DNA of 64,000 nt from Streptomyces boncukensis (GTDB lineage: Bacteria; Actinomycetota; Actinomycetes; Streptomycetales; Streptomycetaceae). Positions within the stretch are counted from its first letter, which is position 1; the number at the start of each line of letters is the position of its first letter. The position numbers were made by a program, and so were the translations under genes. Below, one piece after another: positions 53,805 through 62,883 of this stretch. The stretch covers positions 1-64,000 of the forward strand of contig NZ_JAAKZZ010000001.1 in NCBI RefSeq assembly GCF_011045075.1. The letters run 5' to 3'. The notes under the pieces are model-generated. The model was not told where the DNA came from, did no database searches, and saw only the letters and a list, made by a program, of their open reading frames with translations.

Positions 53805-55078
53805 GCGTGGGGCCTCCAGGCGACGGTGTGCTCGGTCCAGGTGCTCGCGCTGGCGCTACCCGGTGCGGTGGCACGGAGGGCAGCACCGAACTCCTGAAGC
53901 ATGCGCGATACGCGGGGGTGATGGGTAGCCGCCTCCGCCGACACCTTCATGGCCGTATCCGTGGCGGTGTCGACGTCGCCCTGGGCGAGCTGCGCCTGTG
54001 CGAGGCGGCTAGTGGCGATGGCGCGCGAGCGCTGCATGTGTGGCCTGAGTACGGCCAAGCACTGGTGCGCGTGGTACTCGGCAGTGGTCCAGTCGCCAGC
54101 GGCGAGATGGGCGGTGAGAGCGAGGGAGTGAAGCTCCGCCTCATCGTAGAAGGCCAGGAGCCATACCGGCCGGGACGTACCTCGATCAGCACGGTCCATG
54201 GCTTCATACGCCTGATCGAAGGTACGAGGCAGGCCCCGCCTCTCGTGGGCGGCGCCTTGGATAGCCATCTGACGGGCCATGCCGAGGGAGGCGAACATCG
54301 GGTCGCGCCGCGTGATGTGCAGATTCCGTGCGACGTCGTTGGCAGCTCGCGCGTCGGCAGGGCGCCCCATGTGCCGGTAGAGGCTGCCGGCGTGCGACCA
54401 GATGCGGAACTTGATCGCCTGGTCGCCGGAAAGCTCGGCGAGGGCCTGGGCTTCCCGCATGTGGGCGACGGCGTCTTGGAAACGGCGGCCGTCGATGGCC
54501 GCCCACATCGCGGATGAGCGGAAGCTGGCCGCGGTGGCGTATAGGCGGCTCCGCACCCGCTGGGTGGCGCTGCCGGAGTTCTGGAGATTCAGCGCTGAGT
54601 CGGCGAGGTCGGCGGCACGCTTCTCGATGTCGAGCTGTCCGCCGCGCTTGTGGTCACTGGCGACCACGGCGGCGAACTTCTCCTCCAAGCGTCCGACGTC
54701 GCTCATGCCGATCTTGCGCGTTGAGGCGCCGGCTGGAGTGGCGGCAGCCACGGCCGCCGAGATGGTTCCAGCGACGAGGGTGCGGCGGTGCATGGGGTCC
54801 TCCTGCGGTGGGGCTGCCGTGGGTGAGGAGCGGCCCCGTGGCACGAACCCTAAGTCGACGGCGGACACCCCCGAGATGTCCTCCAGGACCTTCCGCGTTG
54901 CCGTGTTGGGCCACCGAACCCGTCCAGATCGCCACTCCCGGACGTGCCGGCCGTCGTAGGTTCCGGGCTTTCCAGTGAGGTCCTCCAGGGCCGAATTAAT
55001 GGCTCTGGCCAGGCTGTTGGAGCTGTGCTGATGGTCTTCCATCCACGCTTCAAGAGCCTGGTTGCGCGTGGTGTCCAT
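53801..55078 (-). CDS. XRE-type regulator with TPR-like repeats
   Basis: A 425-aa protein starting at ATG 55078. The N-terminus ('NSLARAINSALEDLTGKPGT', 'DGRHVREWRSGRVRWPN') is a DNA-binding domain; a hydrophobic Ala-rich linker ('TLVAGTISAAVAAATPAGAS') and TPR-like helices follow. It is coupled to the GNAT gene by a 4-nt overlap. A candidate regulator of the adjacent lanthipeptide cluster. Confidence 0.8.
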   Translation of the reverse strand: MDTTRNQALEAWMEDHQHSSNSLARAINSALEDLTGKPGTYDGRHVREWRSGRVRWPNTATRKVLEDISGVSAVDLGFVPRGRSSPTAAPPQEDPMHRRTLVAGTISAAVAAATPAGASTRKIGMSDVGRLEEKFAAVVASDHKRGGQLDIEKRAADLADSALNLQNSGSATQRVRSRLYATAASFRSSAMWAAIDGRRFQDAVAHMREAQALAELSGDQAIKFRIWSHAGSLYRHMGRPADARAANDVARNLHITRRDPMFASLGMARQMAIQGAAHERRGLPRTFDQAYEAMDRADRGTSRPVWLLAFYDEAELHSLALTAHLAAGDWTTAEYHAHQCLAVLRPHMQRSRAIATSRLAQAQLAQGDVDTATDTAMKVSAEAATHHPRVSRMLQEFGAALRATAPGSASASTWTEHTVAWRPHA

Positions 55079-55545
55079 GACCGCACCGTAGACCGTTGCG
55101 CACTCAGCGCAAGGTAAAGGGATTACCAAAATCACCTAGGGGGCTCATCGCGGTTCTGCGTCAGATCCCCTAACCAGCCGCAGGCGACGGGGAGTTATCT
55201 GTTTCACCCGGCACCGGATGTGGCTCGCGGCCCTGTCGCAGATCTGCGTGACGGTGCCCGCCGGGAACGAGCAGACGACCCACAAACGATCTTTGACCAC
55301 CTTGACCGCCTCCAAGCCCTTGACCCCATGCCGAACGCGGCGGTTAAGCGGTTCGCTCTTGTAGGCCAGCTTCACGACGGGCGGGAGTACCCCACATGAA
55401 CTCCTCCACCGGCAGCTCCAACGTCACGAGTGCCGTGTGCCCGGCCAGCGTCAATGGGCGGCATCGACGGGGCTCAAGTGCCCCCGAGCCACAGGCACGC
55501 CGCTCATCGCACGATGCCCCGACCTGTCCACCTGGGAGGCTACCG
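55079..55545. promoter_or_regulatory. 467-nt divergent intergenic region
   Basis: Separates the minus-strand XRE gene from the plus-strand HATPase gene. It holds ATTACCAAAATC near 55123 (a near match to GGTTACCAAAATG at 10571), the second regulator repeat (55287-55308) and a ribosome binding site (GGGAGGC) before 55546. A 76-codon minus-strand frame (55145-55375, GTG start) overlaps the repeat but is not convincing. Confidence 0.55.
55287..55308. repeat. Shared upstream element of the XRE regulators, copy 2
   Basis: CGATCTTTGACCACCTTGAC continuing CG, one mismatch to 53134-53155. It lies 209 nt upstream of the XRE gene start at 55078, in the same orientation relative to the gene as copy 1. 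Confidence 0.65.
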
Positions 55546-55980
55546 ATGACCTCGGCCACAGCAGACGTACCGGTTGCGCCGAAGCCGCTGCCGCAGACGT
55601 CGCGCGCCTTCGAGGTTGCTTTCGCCCCCGCGCGGTCCCGGGTCGGCCGCATGCGCCGAATGACCCTGGCTCACCTGGAGCGGTGGGACGTGCGTGGCCC
55701 GCTGGCCGAGAACGTCGTGCTCGCCGTCTCCGAGCTGGTCACGAACGCTGTCGAACACGGCGAGGGAGACGTGGCCTTGCGGGTGCAGTGCGCGGACAAC
55801 GAACTGCACGTCGCGGTCACCGACGGAAGCACGGCCCTGGCCGATCTGCGCTCCCCGGAGGATGAGGACGATTCCGGCCGCGGCCTGCTCCTCGTCGCCG
55901 TCCTCGCACACAGGTGGGGCACCAGCGACGGCGGCAGGACGACCTGGTGCGTCTTTCGCGTCCCCGCGAGGAGGCCGTGA
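55546..55980 (+). CDS. HATPase-type anti-sigma/regulatory ATP-binding protein
   Basis: A 144-aa protein of the RsbW-like HATPase_c family: the N-box 'ENVVLAVSELVTNAVEHG' and the later 'DDSGRGLLLVAVLAHRWG' G-box. In Streptomyces these proteins are kinases or binders of anti-anti-sigma factors and are frequent beside biosynthetic clusters. ATG at 55546 has GGGAGGC 6 nt upstream. The next ATG overlaps its stop. Confidence 0.85.
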   Translation: MTSATADVPVAPKPLPQTSRAFEVAFAPARSRVGRMRRMTLAHLERWDVRGPLAENVVLAVSELVTNAVEHGEGDVALRVQCADNELHVAVTDGSTALADLRSPEDEDDSGRGLLLVAVLAHRWGTSDGGRTTWCVFRVPARRP

Positions 55981-56375
55981 TGGTCGCAATCACGCGCGAG
56001 GCCGCAGCGCAGATGAGCGGGCGATGCTCCGCCGACGACGTGACGGCCGGCATGGTCCTCTTCGGCCTGCGCCGCTCTCTCGCACGCGAGGCAGTCACCG
56101 ACGAGCTGTATGACGACCTGGAAGCCGTTCTCGGCGAGAACGCGAAGCCCGCGCCCGACGAAGTCCCGGCCATCGCAGACCGGTTGCGGAGGGCCACGAC
56201 GAAGCTCGTGGAGATCGTGCCCTATCTCGTTGCGCCGTACCCGATCGAGGAGATGCGGCGCGTGATCGACATGAGCGTCCAGCAGCCACCGCCGGAACAG
56301 GCCCGCGGGCATCTCATCCGCTTCGCCATGGCCATCCTCACGCTCCTCGACCTGATGGGAGATGACGCCGCATGA
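55980..56375 (+). CDS. DUF6415-like protein
   Basis: A 131-aa helical protein ('AEAVTDELYDDLEAVL'-like helix, 'IADRLRRATTKLVEIVPYL', 'EQARGHLIRFAMAILTLLDL'). The helix pattern is that of the DUF6415 proteins found next to Streptomyces natural product genes; function is unknown. It is translationally coupled on both sides. Confidence 0.65.
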   Translation: MVAITREAAAQMSGRCSADDVTAGMVLFGLRRSLAREAVTDELYDDLEAVLGENAKPAPDEVPAIADRLRRATTKLVEIVPYLVAPYPIEEMRRVIDMSVQQPPPEQARGHLIRFAMAILTLLDLMGDDAA

Positions 56376-56686
56376 CGCGCTCTCCCACCCACAACGTCGG
56401 ACGTGCCCTGAGAAACGGCTCTCCACGGCAGCAAGTCCGACTCCACGCCCGGCGCCGAGAAAACGAGGCTTCAAACGCTCTGGGAGGCCGTCGCGCCTCG
56501 GCGCCGGGCAGCTATCTCTGCCGGTTCGCTCCCATACTCCTCGCCGCGCTCGTCCTCGCCCACGCACAGCGGACGCGGCGTCGACGGCCGGCACCGGCGA
56601 TACGTCGCTTGGCAGACAACGACGAACTGCGATTCGCCTGGCTGTGTCAGCAGATCATCCACACCCGCCAAGGAGCAGAGACGTGA
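56372..56686 (+). CDS. Small basic protein with one hydrophobic segment
   Basis: A 104-aa Arg-rich protein with a hydrophobic stretch 'FAPILLAALVLAHAQ' flanked by basic residues. ATGA overlap with the preceding gene, GTGA-type overlap with the next. No family is recognised; coupling is the main support. Confidence 0.55.
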   Translation: MTRSPTHNVGRALRNGSPRQQVRLHARRRENEASNALGGRRASAPGSYLCRFAPILLAALVLAHAQRTRRRRPAPAIRRLADNDELRFAWLCQQIIHTRQGAET

Positions 56687-57147
56687 CCACGACCGTCGCG
56701 AGGATCACCCTCGCCCCCCGAGAGCGGCAGATCCTTGAGGGCCTGGCCGACGGCAGCACGCTCGCCACGGTCGCTCTGGACCTCAAGATCCGTGAGAACA
56801 CCGCCCTGGGCTACCTCAAGCTGGCCAAACGCAAGCTCCACGGCGTGAGGGAGACCGCGGCGGCTCTCGCTGTCGCCTACGCCACGGACGCCATTGACCG
56901 GCCGAACCCGCTGGACCCCGAGGCCCTGTTTCTGCCCCGTGAGCAGCGCGACATCGTGCCGCTCATTGCTCAGGGGATGGCGTCCGCGCAGATGGCCACC
57001 GAGCTGAATCGGCCGGTCACCATCGTCCGCCGGGACGGCCGCGACCTCCTGAAGAACCTTCGAGCCCAGAACCGTGCCCACGCCGTCACAAGAGCGTGGC
57101 AGTTCCAGATCCTGACCGCAGACGAGGTGAACGTATGGCTGCGCTGA
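56683..57147 (+). CDS. LuxR-type helix-turn-helix protein
   Basis: A 154-aa protein. Residues about 9-55 ('LAPRERQILEGLADGSTLAT' to 'LGYLKLAKRKL') match a LuxR/GerE DNA-binding domain. A second, diverged copy follows at about 85-135 ('FLPREQRDIVPLIAQGMASA'). There is no receiver domain. Likely a cluster-linked regulator. GTG start with AGGAGC upstream. Confidence 0.75.
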   Translation: MTTTVARITLAPRERQILEGLADGSTLATVALDLKIRENTALGYLKLAKRKLHGVRETAAALAVAYATDAIDRPNPLDPEALFLPREQRDIVPLIAQGMASAQMATELNRPVTIVRRDGRDLLKNLRAQNRAHAVTRAWQFQILTADEVNVWLR

Positions 57148-57707
57148 CGGCCGCCGTCCCCGACAAAGTCGAGATTCTGGCCCTCGTCGAGACGGCCCTG
57201 TCCTGGGACTTGGACGGCGCTGATCTTCCTTCCGTCGAGGACGCGCTGAGCATGGCCGCGTGTTTCGCCCGCTACGGCCGGATCGTCGCCGACGACCTAC
57301 GCGCCCAGTACCGCGCCAACGCCGCCGGGTCGGTCGCTGCCGATGGCGCCCAGGCCACGCTCAGCGAGGCCGACCGTCGTCTCAACTTGAAGCCCTTGGC
57401 CCGGACTGCCGCTCCCCGGTCGGCCGCGCACCGCGCCCAGAACCTCGCGCGCCTCGTTCAAGCCCTGAACCGAGCCGCTGGCGCGGTCAGCGAGAAACGC
57501 GTGCCCACGTGTCGGCACAGCCCGCCCTGCCCCACCGCCGATGCGCCTGACCGGGAGGCCGCGCACGTCATCGCGCATGGCGGTATTCAGGGCTGGAGCT
57601 TGCTGTGCAACAACGTGCTGCTCTTTGAGGACACCGGCGAGCTGCTGCCGAACGGCCAGATCATCGCTCCGCACCGCGGCGTCGGAACGGCAGGGACACG
57701 CGTATGA
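57135..57707 (+). CDS. DUF5999-like protein with N-terminal helical extension
   Basis: A 190-aa protein. The C-terminal 60 residues ('CRHSPPCPTADAPDREAAH', 'GWSLLCNNVLLFEDTGELLP') match DUF5999, a small Cys-containing Streptomyces family. The N-terminal half is helical and resembles DUF6415. Starts inside the preceding gene. Function is unknown. Confidence 0.7.
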   Translation: MAALTAAVPDKVEILALVETALSWDLDGADLPSVEDALSMAACFARYGRIVADDLRAQYRANAAGSVAADGAQATLSEADRRLNLKPLARTAAPRSAAHRAQNLARLVQALNRAAGAVSEKRVPTCRHSPPCPTADAPDREAAHVIAHGGIQGWSLLCNNVLLFEDTGELLPNGQIIAPHRGVGTAGTRV

Positions 57708-58372
57708 GCGCGACCACGAAGTGCCTCGTCCCCTACATCACTGCTCGTGAGGGAGAAGAGGCCGACTCGTTCCTCTCCCTACGCGCCACCTTCGACGCCG
57801 CCGGCGTTGCGAGGCTGGGGTACTGGGACGAGACCAGGGAGGACCGCGACGTACGCGGCGTCCTATGGGGACGGGTCTCGCAGTCGATCGGCCCCGACCG
57901 GTTGCCGACCGGCGAGCCGAAGTGGCGGATGGTGCACCCCTCCCGGCAGCGCGAGACGATGCTCAAGCTCAAGTGCCAGGTGTGCGTTCAGAACGCCAGA
58001 ACACCCGAGGGAATTCTGTTCCTGGAGGCCAAAAAGGACGGCGTGCCCATGGCCAGCACCCCAGTCCGCTCCGCGCAACCCCCGGTCTGCCTACGGCACG
58101 CGCGCTTGGCAGCGAAGCGCTGCCCCTACCTCGCAGAGCACGGGCACGTTGCGCTGCTGGCGCAGAGCGCGCCCCTGTACGGGGTCATAGGAACGCCCCA
58201 CGCCTACACCGACAACGGCCTTCGAGTCCTATCGGGCGACGACGTCCCCGTTCCGTACGGCGACCCCGCTCTGAGGTGGTTTCTCGCCTCCCAGCTCGTG
58301 CGCACGTTGCGGTCCTTCACGGTCGTCGACCTGGACGACCTCGTGCCCACAGATAGAAACGATCAACACTAG
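57704..58372 (+). CDS. Hypothetical protein with Cys cluster
   Basis: A 222-aa protein. 'LKLKCQVCVQNART' and 'PPVCLRHARLAAKRCPYL' provide a C-x2-C...C...C arrangement that may bind zinc. Coupled by ATGA to the preceding gene and 8 nt from the next. No family is recognised. Confidence 0.7.
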   Translation: MSATTKCLVPYITAREGEEADSFLSLRATFDAAGVARLGYWDETREDRDVRGVLWGRVSQSIGPDRLPTGEPKWRMVHPSRQRETMLKLKCQVCVQNARTPEGILFLEAKKDGVPMASTPVRSAQPPVCLRHARLAAKRCPYLAEHGHVALLAQSAPLYGVIGTPHAYTDNGLRVLSGDDVPVPYGDPALRWFLASQLVRTLRSFTVVDLDDLVPTDRNDQH

Positions 58373-58380
58373 GAGCCTCC

Positions 58381-59286
58381 ATGGACGCCAGCACCGTCGA
58401 CGTCGCTGTCTGGAACATCGAGGCAGACGGCGGCCGTAATGGTGAACGCCGGGACTTCGCGCTCGACATCCTCGCCGGACTCGGAGACGGCGGGCCGGAC
58501 GTGCTGCTCCAGCAGGAAGCGAAGTTCAGCAGAGAGCGGGGCAACCAGCTCATGCACGCCACGGAGAAGAGGCTGAAGCTCCGCGGGTTCCTGTCCGCAC
58601 CCAACCCTGACGCGGACGCAGACATCGCTACCGCCGTATACCTGCGCCCCGACATGTTCCAGGTCGCAGAAGCCCGGCCTCGCGCGAAGCCCTGGTGGCT
58701 CCACCCCTGTCACGTCACGGCGAAGCTCGGAGACTGCCCGATCCCGCTGAACCTGATCTCGTTCCACATGTGCTGGTTCGACGCCAACAACCGCCTTACC
58801 GAGGCCGGTTGGCTCACTACACAGGCCCAACTCGGCATGGCCACGCTCGCCGGCGGTGACACCAACAGCTATCCGCGCAGCCCCGAACCGATCTCCCTGC
58901 CCGACTGGGACAAGGTCACCGACCGAGCACACATGGTCCACCGCACCTTCCTGGATACGGATGGGCACCGTCGCAGCGACACCCGCCCCGACGGCGCCCT
59001 GATCGACGCCGAGTACGTCGACCTCGCGCGCCACGCCGCCGACCACCTCGGGCAGGTCGGCGCCCTCGCCGCCACCGCCGGGTTCGACAAGCCCCACCAG
59101 GGCGGACCCCAGCGCATCGACCGCACGTACTCCGCCGGGGGAATCGCCGCCGCCCTCGACCACGTCGAGGTCATCGACAACGAGGACACCCGCGCCGTCT
59201 CTGACCACGGATTGGTCTTCTACCGCTTCCACCGCACCCGGCTTGAACGCGTACTCACCCAGGTGGAGAGCGTGCTGTGCGCGTGA
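58381..59286 (+). CDS. Endonuclease/exonuclease/phosphatase-family protein
   Basis: A 301-aa protein of the EEP (DNase I-like) fold: 'VAVWNIEADGGRNGERR' at the N-terminus, 'VLLQQEAKFS', 'LAGGDTNSYP' in place of GDFN, 'RIDRTYS' and 'VSDHGLV' (S-D-H) near the C-terminus. It could act on nucleic acid, lipid or phosphoester. Such genes occur in several Streptomyces RiPP neighbourhoods; role here is unknown. Confidence 0.8.
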   Translation: MDASTVDVAVWNIEADGGRNGERRDFALDILAGLGDGGPDVLLQQEAKFSRERGNQLMHATEKRLKLRGFLSAPNPDADADIATAVYLRPDMFQVAEARPRAKPWWLHPCHVTAKLGDCPIPLNLISFHMCWFDANNRLTEAGWLTTQAQLGMATLAGGDTNSYPRSPEPISLPDWDKVTDRAHMVHRTFLDTDGHRRSDTRPDGALIDAEYVDLARHAADHLGQVGALAATAGFDKPHQGGPQRIDRTYSAGGIAAALDHVEVIDNEDTRAVSDHGLVFYRFHRTRLERVLTQVESVLCA

Positions 59287-59370
59287 TGAGACGGCCCGCC
59301 CGTCGTCAGCGACAGGTGGGTGCACCACCCGGCAGTCGGACCTGGAACAAGGCTCGACTCCGGAGGAACG

Positions 59371-59412
59371 TGTGGGGAGGAACCCGTCCCCCGTCGGGCT
59401 CCTCCCCGCACA
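59371..59412 (+). terminator. Hairpin upstream of the lanthipeptide precursor
   Basis: TGTGGGGAGGA pairs with TCCTCCCCGCACA with a 2-nt bulge, around an inner CCCG/CGGG stem. It lies in the 233-nt gap after the EEP gene and either ends that transcript or forms part of the precursor leader. No further gene is seen in the gap. Confidence 0.55.
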
Positions 59413-59519
59413 ACCCGGCTGCCCCAGCGCAGCTCCCGATCTCCTGGTCCTGGCGCTGTCCGGCGTAGCGACCAGGTGGCAACACCAGTCAGAAGCACAA
59501 CCGACCAGTAGGAGGAACC

Positions 59520-59678
59520 ATGCTCACGACCATCGAGCAGAGCCAGGCCGCCGCTCCGGTGTCCGACGGTGTCGACCTGGAGCTGAACGTCAGCATCGTC
59601 ACCGCCGGCCCGGTGGCCGCGGCCCTGCTGTCGTCCACCGACGACGGCTGCGACACCGTCCGCGGCAGCGACTGCTGA
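59520..59678 (+). CDS. lanA: Lanthipeptide precursor, FxLD-like family
   Basis: A 52-aa peptide with a perfect ribosome binding site (AGGAGG) before the ATG. The leader has 'LELNVSIVTAGPVAAALL', which aligns with FxLD-type leaders (F-x-L-D-V-x-V-V with substitutions F to L and D to N). The core region starts near S38 and contains S38, S39, T40, T46, S50 and C44, C52 ('SSTDDGCDTVRGSDC'). Ser/Thr can be dehydrated by the adjacent LanB and cyclised by LanC into up to two thioether rings. Confidence 0.8.
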   Translation: MLTTIEQSQAAAPVSDGVDLELNVSIVTAGPVAAALLSSTDDGCDTVRGSDC

Positions 59679-59705
59679 GTCAGTCAGCCCGGCTCTGATG
59701 CCCCC

Positions 59706-59744
59706 GGGGTGTCTGCGGCGAGCGAGTCTCGCCGCGGGCACCCC
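59706..59744 (+). terminator. Attenuator hairpin between lanA and lanB
   Basis: A 17-bp stem (59706-59722 with 59728-59744, two G-T pairs) and a 5-nt loop, starting 28 nt after the lanA stop. Such hairpins let the precursor be transcribed in excess over its enzymes. Confidence 0.75.
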
Positions 59745-59793
59745 CGGGGTCCGTGCCCGAACCCCACGCCGCAGCGCGGAGAGGCAGCAGAAG

Positions 59794-62700
59794 GTGACAG
59801 CGATCGAGTACACGCCGTACTACCGGCCGCTTACGGCGGCGATGTGGCGGGCGAGCACGTCCGGGTCTGACGAGCTCCTTCCGCCCTGGCCCGGCCAGGC
59901 AGCCGACGCCGCCTCATGGCGGTCCTGGCTCGCGAAAGTGTGGGCAACCCGATCTCTCGCCGAAGCCGTCACGCTGGCCAGCCCGCCGCTGGCCGATCGG
60001 ATCGAACAGGCCCTGTCCGGACGGGACTTCGCTGCCGTTGACCTGCGGCACATGGCAACGTCCCTGGCCCGATACCTGATTCGCCTACGCGGCCGGGCCA
60101 CCCCCTTCGGTACGTTCGCCGGAGTCGGCCCCTTCCGCTTCAGCGACCGGACCCGCCTGTACTGGAGCGGCGACCATCGACCCCGTGCGAGGGCCGACGC
60201 CGTGTGGCTCGCCGACGTCATCGCCCGGCTCGAAGCGTGCCCGTCGCTGCGCGAGCGGCTGCCCGTCGTCGTCAACAACCTGGCCGTCGAGCGAGGCGAG
60301 AAGCTGGTGGTGCCCTGGCAGCCCCACCTGGCCGTCGCCGTCCGCAGCTCGGGCGAGAACGTGGCGAAGGTGACCCTGAGACGGGTTCCGGTCGTGCACA
60401 CGATCTGCCAAGCAGCGCGCACCCCCGTACCGGCCGGCACACTGGCCGACAAGGCCGCCGCCGAGCACCCCGGCGCCTCGCGCGACGCGCTGATGGGCGC
60501 GATCGGCCAACTGATGCTCTCCGGCGTACTGATCAGCAGCCTGCGTGCCCCGGGCACCTGCACCGATCCCCTCGGATCGTTGCTGAGCGCCCTGGACGCG
60601 GCGGGCGCCGACGCCGTGCCTGACGTGGAGACGGTGCACGCCGAACTCCGAGCCCTTCACCACCAGATAAGCGGGCTTGGCCAGGCCGGGACCTGGGATG
60701 GACGGCAGGACCGGCGCCTGGTCACGGACCGGATGCGGGCTCTGTCGAGCGTCACCGACCAGCCCTTGGCCATGGACCTCTCCTTGGACGCCGACCTCAT
60801 GCTGCCCCGCTCGGTGGCCACGGAGGCCGCCGACGCAGCCCAGGCCCTGATCCGGCTCACTCCGCAGCCCTCGGCGAGCACATCGTGGCGCGAGTACCAC
60901 CGCGACTTCCTGGCCCGATACGGACCAGGCACCCTCGTTCCGGTCACCGAGCTGACCGATTCCGCCAGCGGGCTCGGCTACCCTCGCCACTTCACCGTCC
61001 CGTCCTCCCAGCGAGAGATCACGCGACGGGATGAAGCCCTCCTCGCCCTCGCCCACCAGGCCGCCCTCGACGGTGTCAGCGAGATCGTCTTGGAGCCGAC
61101 CGACCTGGAACGGATCAGCCCCGTCCGCGACGGCGCCGCGCCGGTGTCGGCGGCGGACCTTTCGGTGGACCTCCGCGCCTCCTCCCAGGCCGCCATCGAC
61201 GAAGGCGAGTTCACCCTCGCCGTCAGCGGGTTCGGCCGGGCCGGGGCCACTACCGGCCGCTTCCTCGATCTGCTGGCGGACGGAGCACCGGACGAGACCA
61301 CTGCCCTGTATCCGGCGTTGCCGACCGGTGTGGCCGGGGCGATGGCCGCCCAGCTCTCGTACCCGCCCCGGCGCCTGGGCAGCGAGAACGTCCTGCGCGT
61401 GATGCCCGTAACCCCGCACGTCATCTCGCTGGCCGAGTACCGCTATGACGACGGGCACCTCCCGCTGACGGACCTGGCTGTCGCCGCAGACTCCACACGC
61501 CTGTACGTCGTCTCCCGCTCGCAACGGCGGGTGGTGGAGCCGACGCTGCCGCACGCCGGCGCCCGGCACACCATGCCGGATCTGGCCAGACTGCTGTTCG
61601 AGATCCCACGCTCCGCCCACCCAGCAGTCACCACGTTCGACTGGGGCACCGCCGCCTGCCTGCCCTACCTGCCGCGCGTGCGCTACGGCAAGAGCCTCCT
61701 CGCCCCCGCCCAGTGGCGGATCGCCCCCGCCGACCTCCCCGGACAGCAGGCCCCCGCCCAGCAGTGGACTGCGGCGTGGCAGGCGCTCCGCGACCGCCGT
61801 CATCTGCCCGCCACCGTCGCGGTCGGGGACGGCGACCGTCGTCTGCGCCTGAACCTGGACGAGGCCATGGACATGGAGGTGCTGCGCGCCCACCTGAACG
61901 CCGTCAACGAGCCGGTCACCGTAGCCGAGGCTCCCGACAGCGCGGAACACGGCTGGTGCGGCGGCCGGGCGCACGAGATCGTCGTTCCGCTGGCCCCGAC
62001 GGCTCCGCCCGCAGCGGCACCGTCCTTCCTTACCCGCGTCCCGCCGCCGGTGACCGACAGCCGGGACGGGAACGGAGTGGTGTACGCGAAGCTGTACGCC
62101 CCGAGCGAGACGACCGACGACATCCTGACCCGGCACCTGACCGCGCTCCTGGCCCGCTGGGAGAAGCCGCCGCTGTGGTGGTTCGTCCGCTACCGTCACC
62201 CCAGCCCTCACCTACGTCTGCGGGTACGGGACGCCGACACCGCGCGGACCGCCGGGCACCTGACGGCCTGGGCAGGCGAGTTGCAGCAAGCGGGGCTGGC
62301 CGGGGAGATCTCCTTCGACACCTACCGGCCGGAGACCGGCCGGTACGGCACGGGGGACGCCATGGAGGCTGCCGAGCGTCTGTTCGCCGCCGACTCCGCG
62401 GCCGTCCTCGTCCAACTCGCTTTCCTGGCTGCCCACCGGGAGATCCCGCCGCAGGCGCTGACCGCCGCGAGCATGGCCGATCTCGCCGCCGCCGTCATGG
62501 GCGACCGGAGCACGGGTCTGCGCTGGCTGCTCGCCCACCCCCAGTACGCCGACGGGGCCGGCGCCCAGGATCGCCAGACCCGTAGCCACACGCTCCACCT
62601 CGCCCGCAGCGGGGCTCTGGAGACGTTGCCGGGCGGCAGCGACCTCGCTGCCGCCTGGGCTACCCGCACCCAGGCGGCAACCGAGCACGCAGCTTGCCTC

Positions 62701-62883
62701 ACCTCCTCCGGTAAAGCTCTGGCTCCGGGAACGGTGCTCGGCTCGCTGCTGCACCTGCATCACGTCCGCGCGCATCCATTCGAGGAAGTGTCCGAGGCGG
62801 CGACCTACAAGCTGGCCCGGGCCATCGCCCTCGCCAGCGCCGCACGCCACACCGACCGACAACACCAAGGAGGGGACCGGTGA
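59794..62883 (+). CDS. lanB: Class I lanthipeptide dehydratase (LanB, full length)
   Basis: A 1029-aa protein with GGAGAGG before a GTG start at 59794. The glutamylation domain shows 'RATPFGTFAG' at 101-110, the hallmark of the Lant_dehydr_N family. The C-terminal elimination domain (about 760-1029, SpaB_C type) begins 'VYAKLYAPSETTDDILTRHL' and contains 'RYRHPSPHLRLRVR'. LanB glutamylates Ser/Thr of LanA using glutamyl-tRNA-Glu and then eliminates glutamate to give Dha/Dhb. Length is normal for the fused form. Confidence 0.92.
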   Translation: MTAIEYTPYYRPLTAAMWRASTSGSDELLPPWPGQAADAASWRSWLAKVWATRSLAEAVTLASPPLADRIEQALSGRDFAAVDLRHMATSLARYLIRLRGRATPFGTFAGVGPFRFSDRTRLYWSGDHRPRARADAVWLADVIARLEACPSLRERLPVVVNNLAVERGEKLVVPWQPHLAVAVRSSGENVAKVTLRRVPVVHTICQAARTPVPAGTLADKAAAEHPGASRDALMGAIGQLMLSGVLISSLRAPGTCTDPLGSLLSALDAAGADAVPDVETVHAELRALHHQISGLGQAGTWDGRQDRRLVTDRMRALSSVTDQPLAMDLSLDADLMLPRSVATEAADAAQALIRLTPQPSASTSWREYHRDFLARYGPGTLVPVTELTDSASGLGYPRHFTVPSSQREITRRDEALLALAHQAALDGVSEIVLEPTDLERISPVRDGAAPVSAADLSVDLRASSQAAIDEGEFTLAVSGFGRAGATTGRFLDLLADGAPDETTALYPALPTGVAGAMAAQLSYPPRRLGSENVLRVMPVTPHVISLAEYRYDDGHLPLTDLAVAADSTRLYVVSRSQRRVVEPTLPHAGARHTMPDLARLLFEIPRSAHPAVTTFDWGTAACLPYLPRVRYGKSLLAPAQWRIAPADLPGQQAPAQQWTAAWQALRDRRHLPATVAVGDGDRRLRLNLDEAMDMEVLRAHLNAVNEPVTVAEAPDSAEHGWCGGRAHEIVVPLAPTAPPAAAPSFLTRVPPPVTDSRDGNGVVYAKLYAPSETTDDILTRHLTALLARWEKPPLWWFVRYRHPSPHLRLRVRDADTARTAGHLTAWAGELQQAGLAGEISFDTYRPETGRYGTGDAMEAAERLFAADSAAVLVQLAFLAAHREIPPQALTAASMADLAAAVMGDRSTGLRWLLAHPQYADGAGAQDRQTRSHTLHLARSGALETLPGGSDLAAAWATRTQAATEHAACLTSSGKALAPGTVLGSLLHLHHVRAHPFEEVSEAATYKLARAIALASAARHTDRQHQGGDR

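Noticed and set aside
55145..55375. 76-codon minus-strand frame with GTG start
   Set aside because: No ribosome binding site or recognisable domain, and it runs across the shared regulator repeat; treated as part of the intergenic region.
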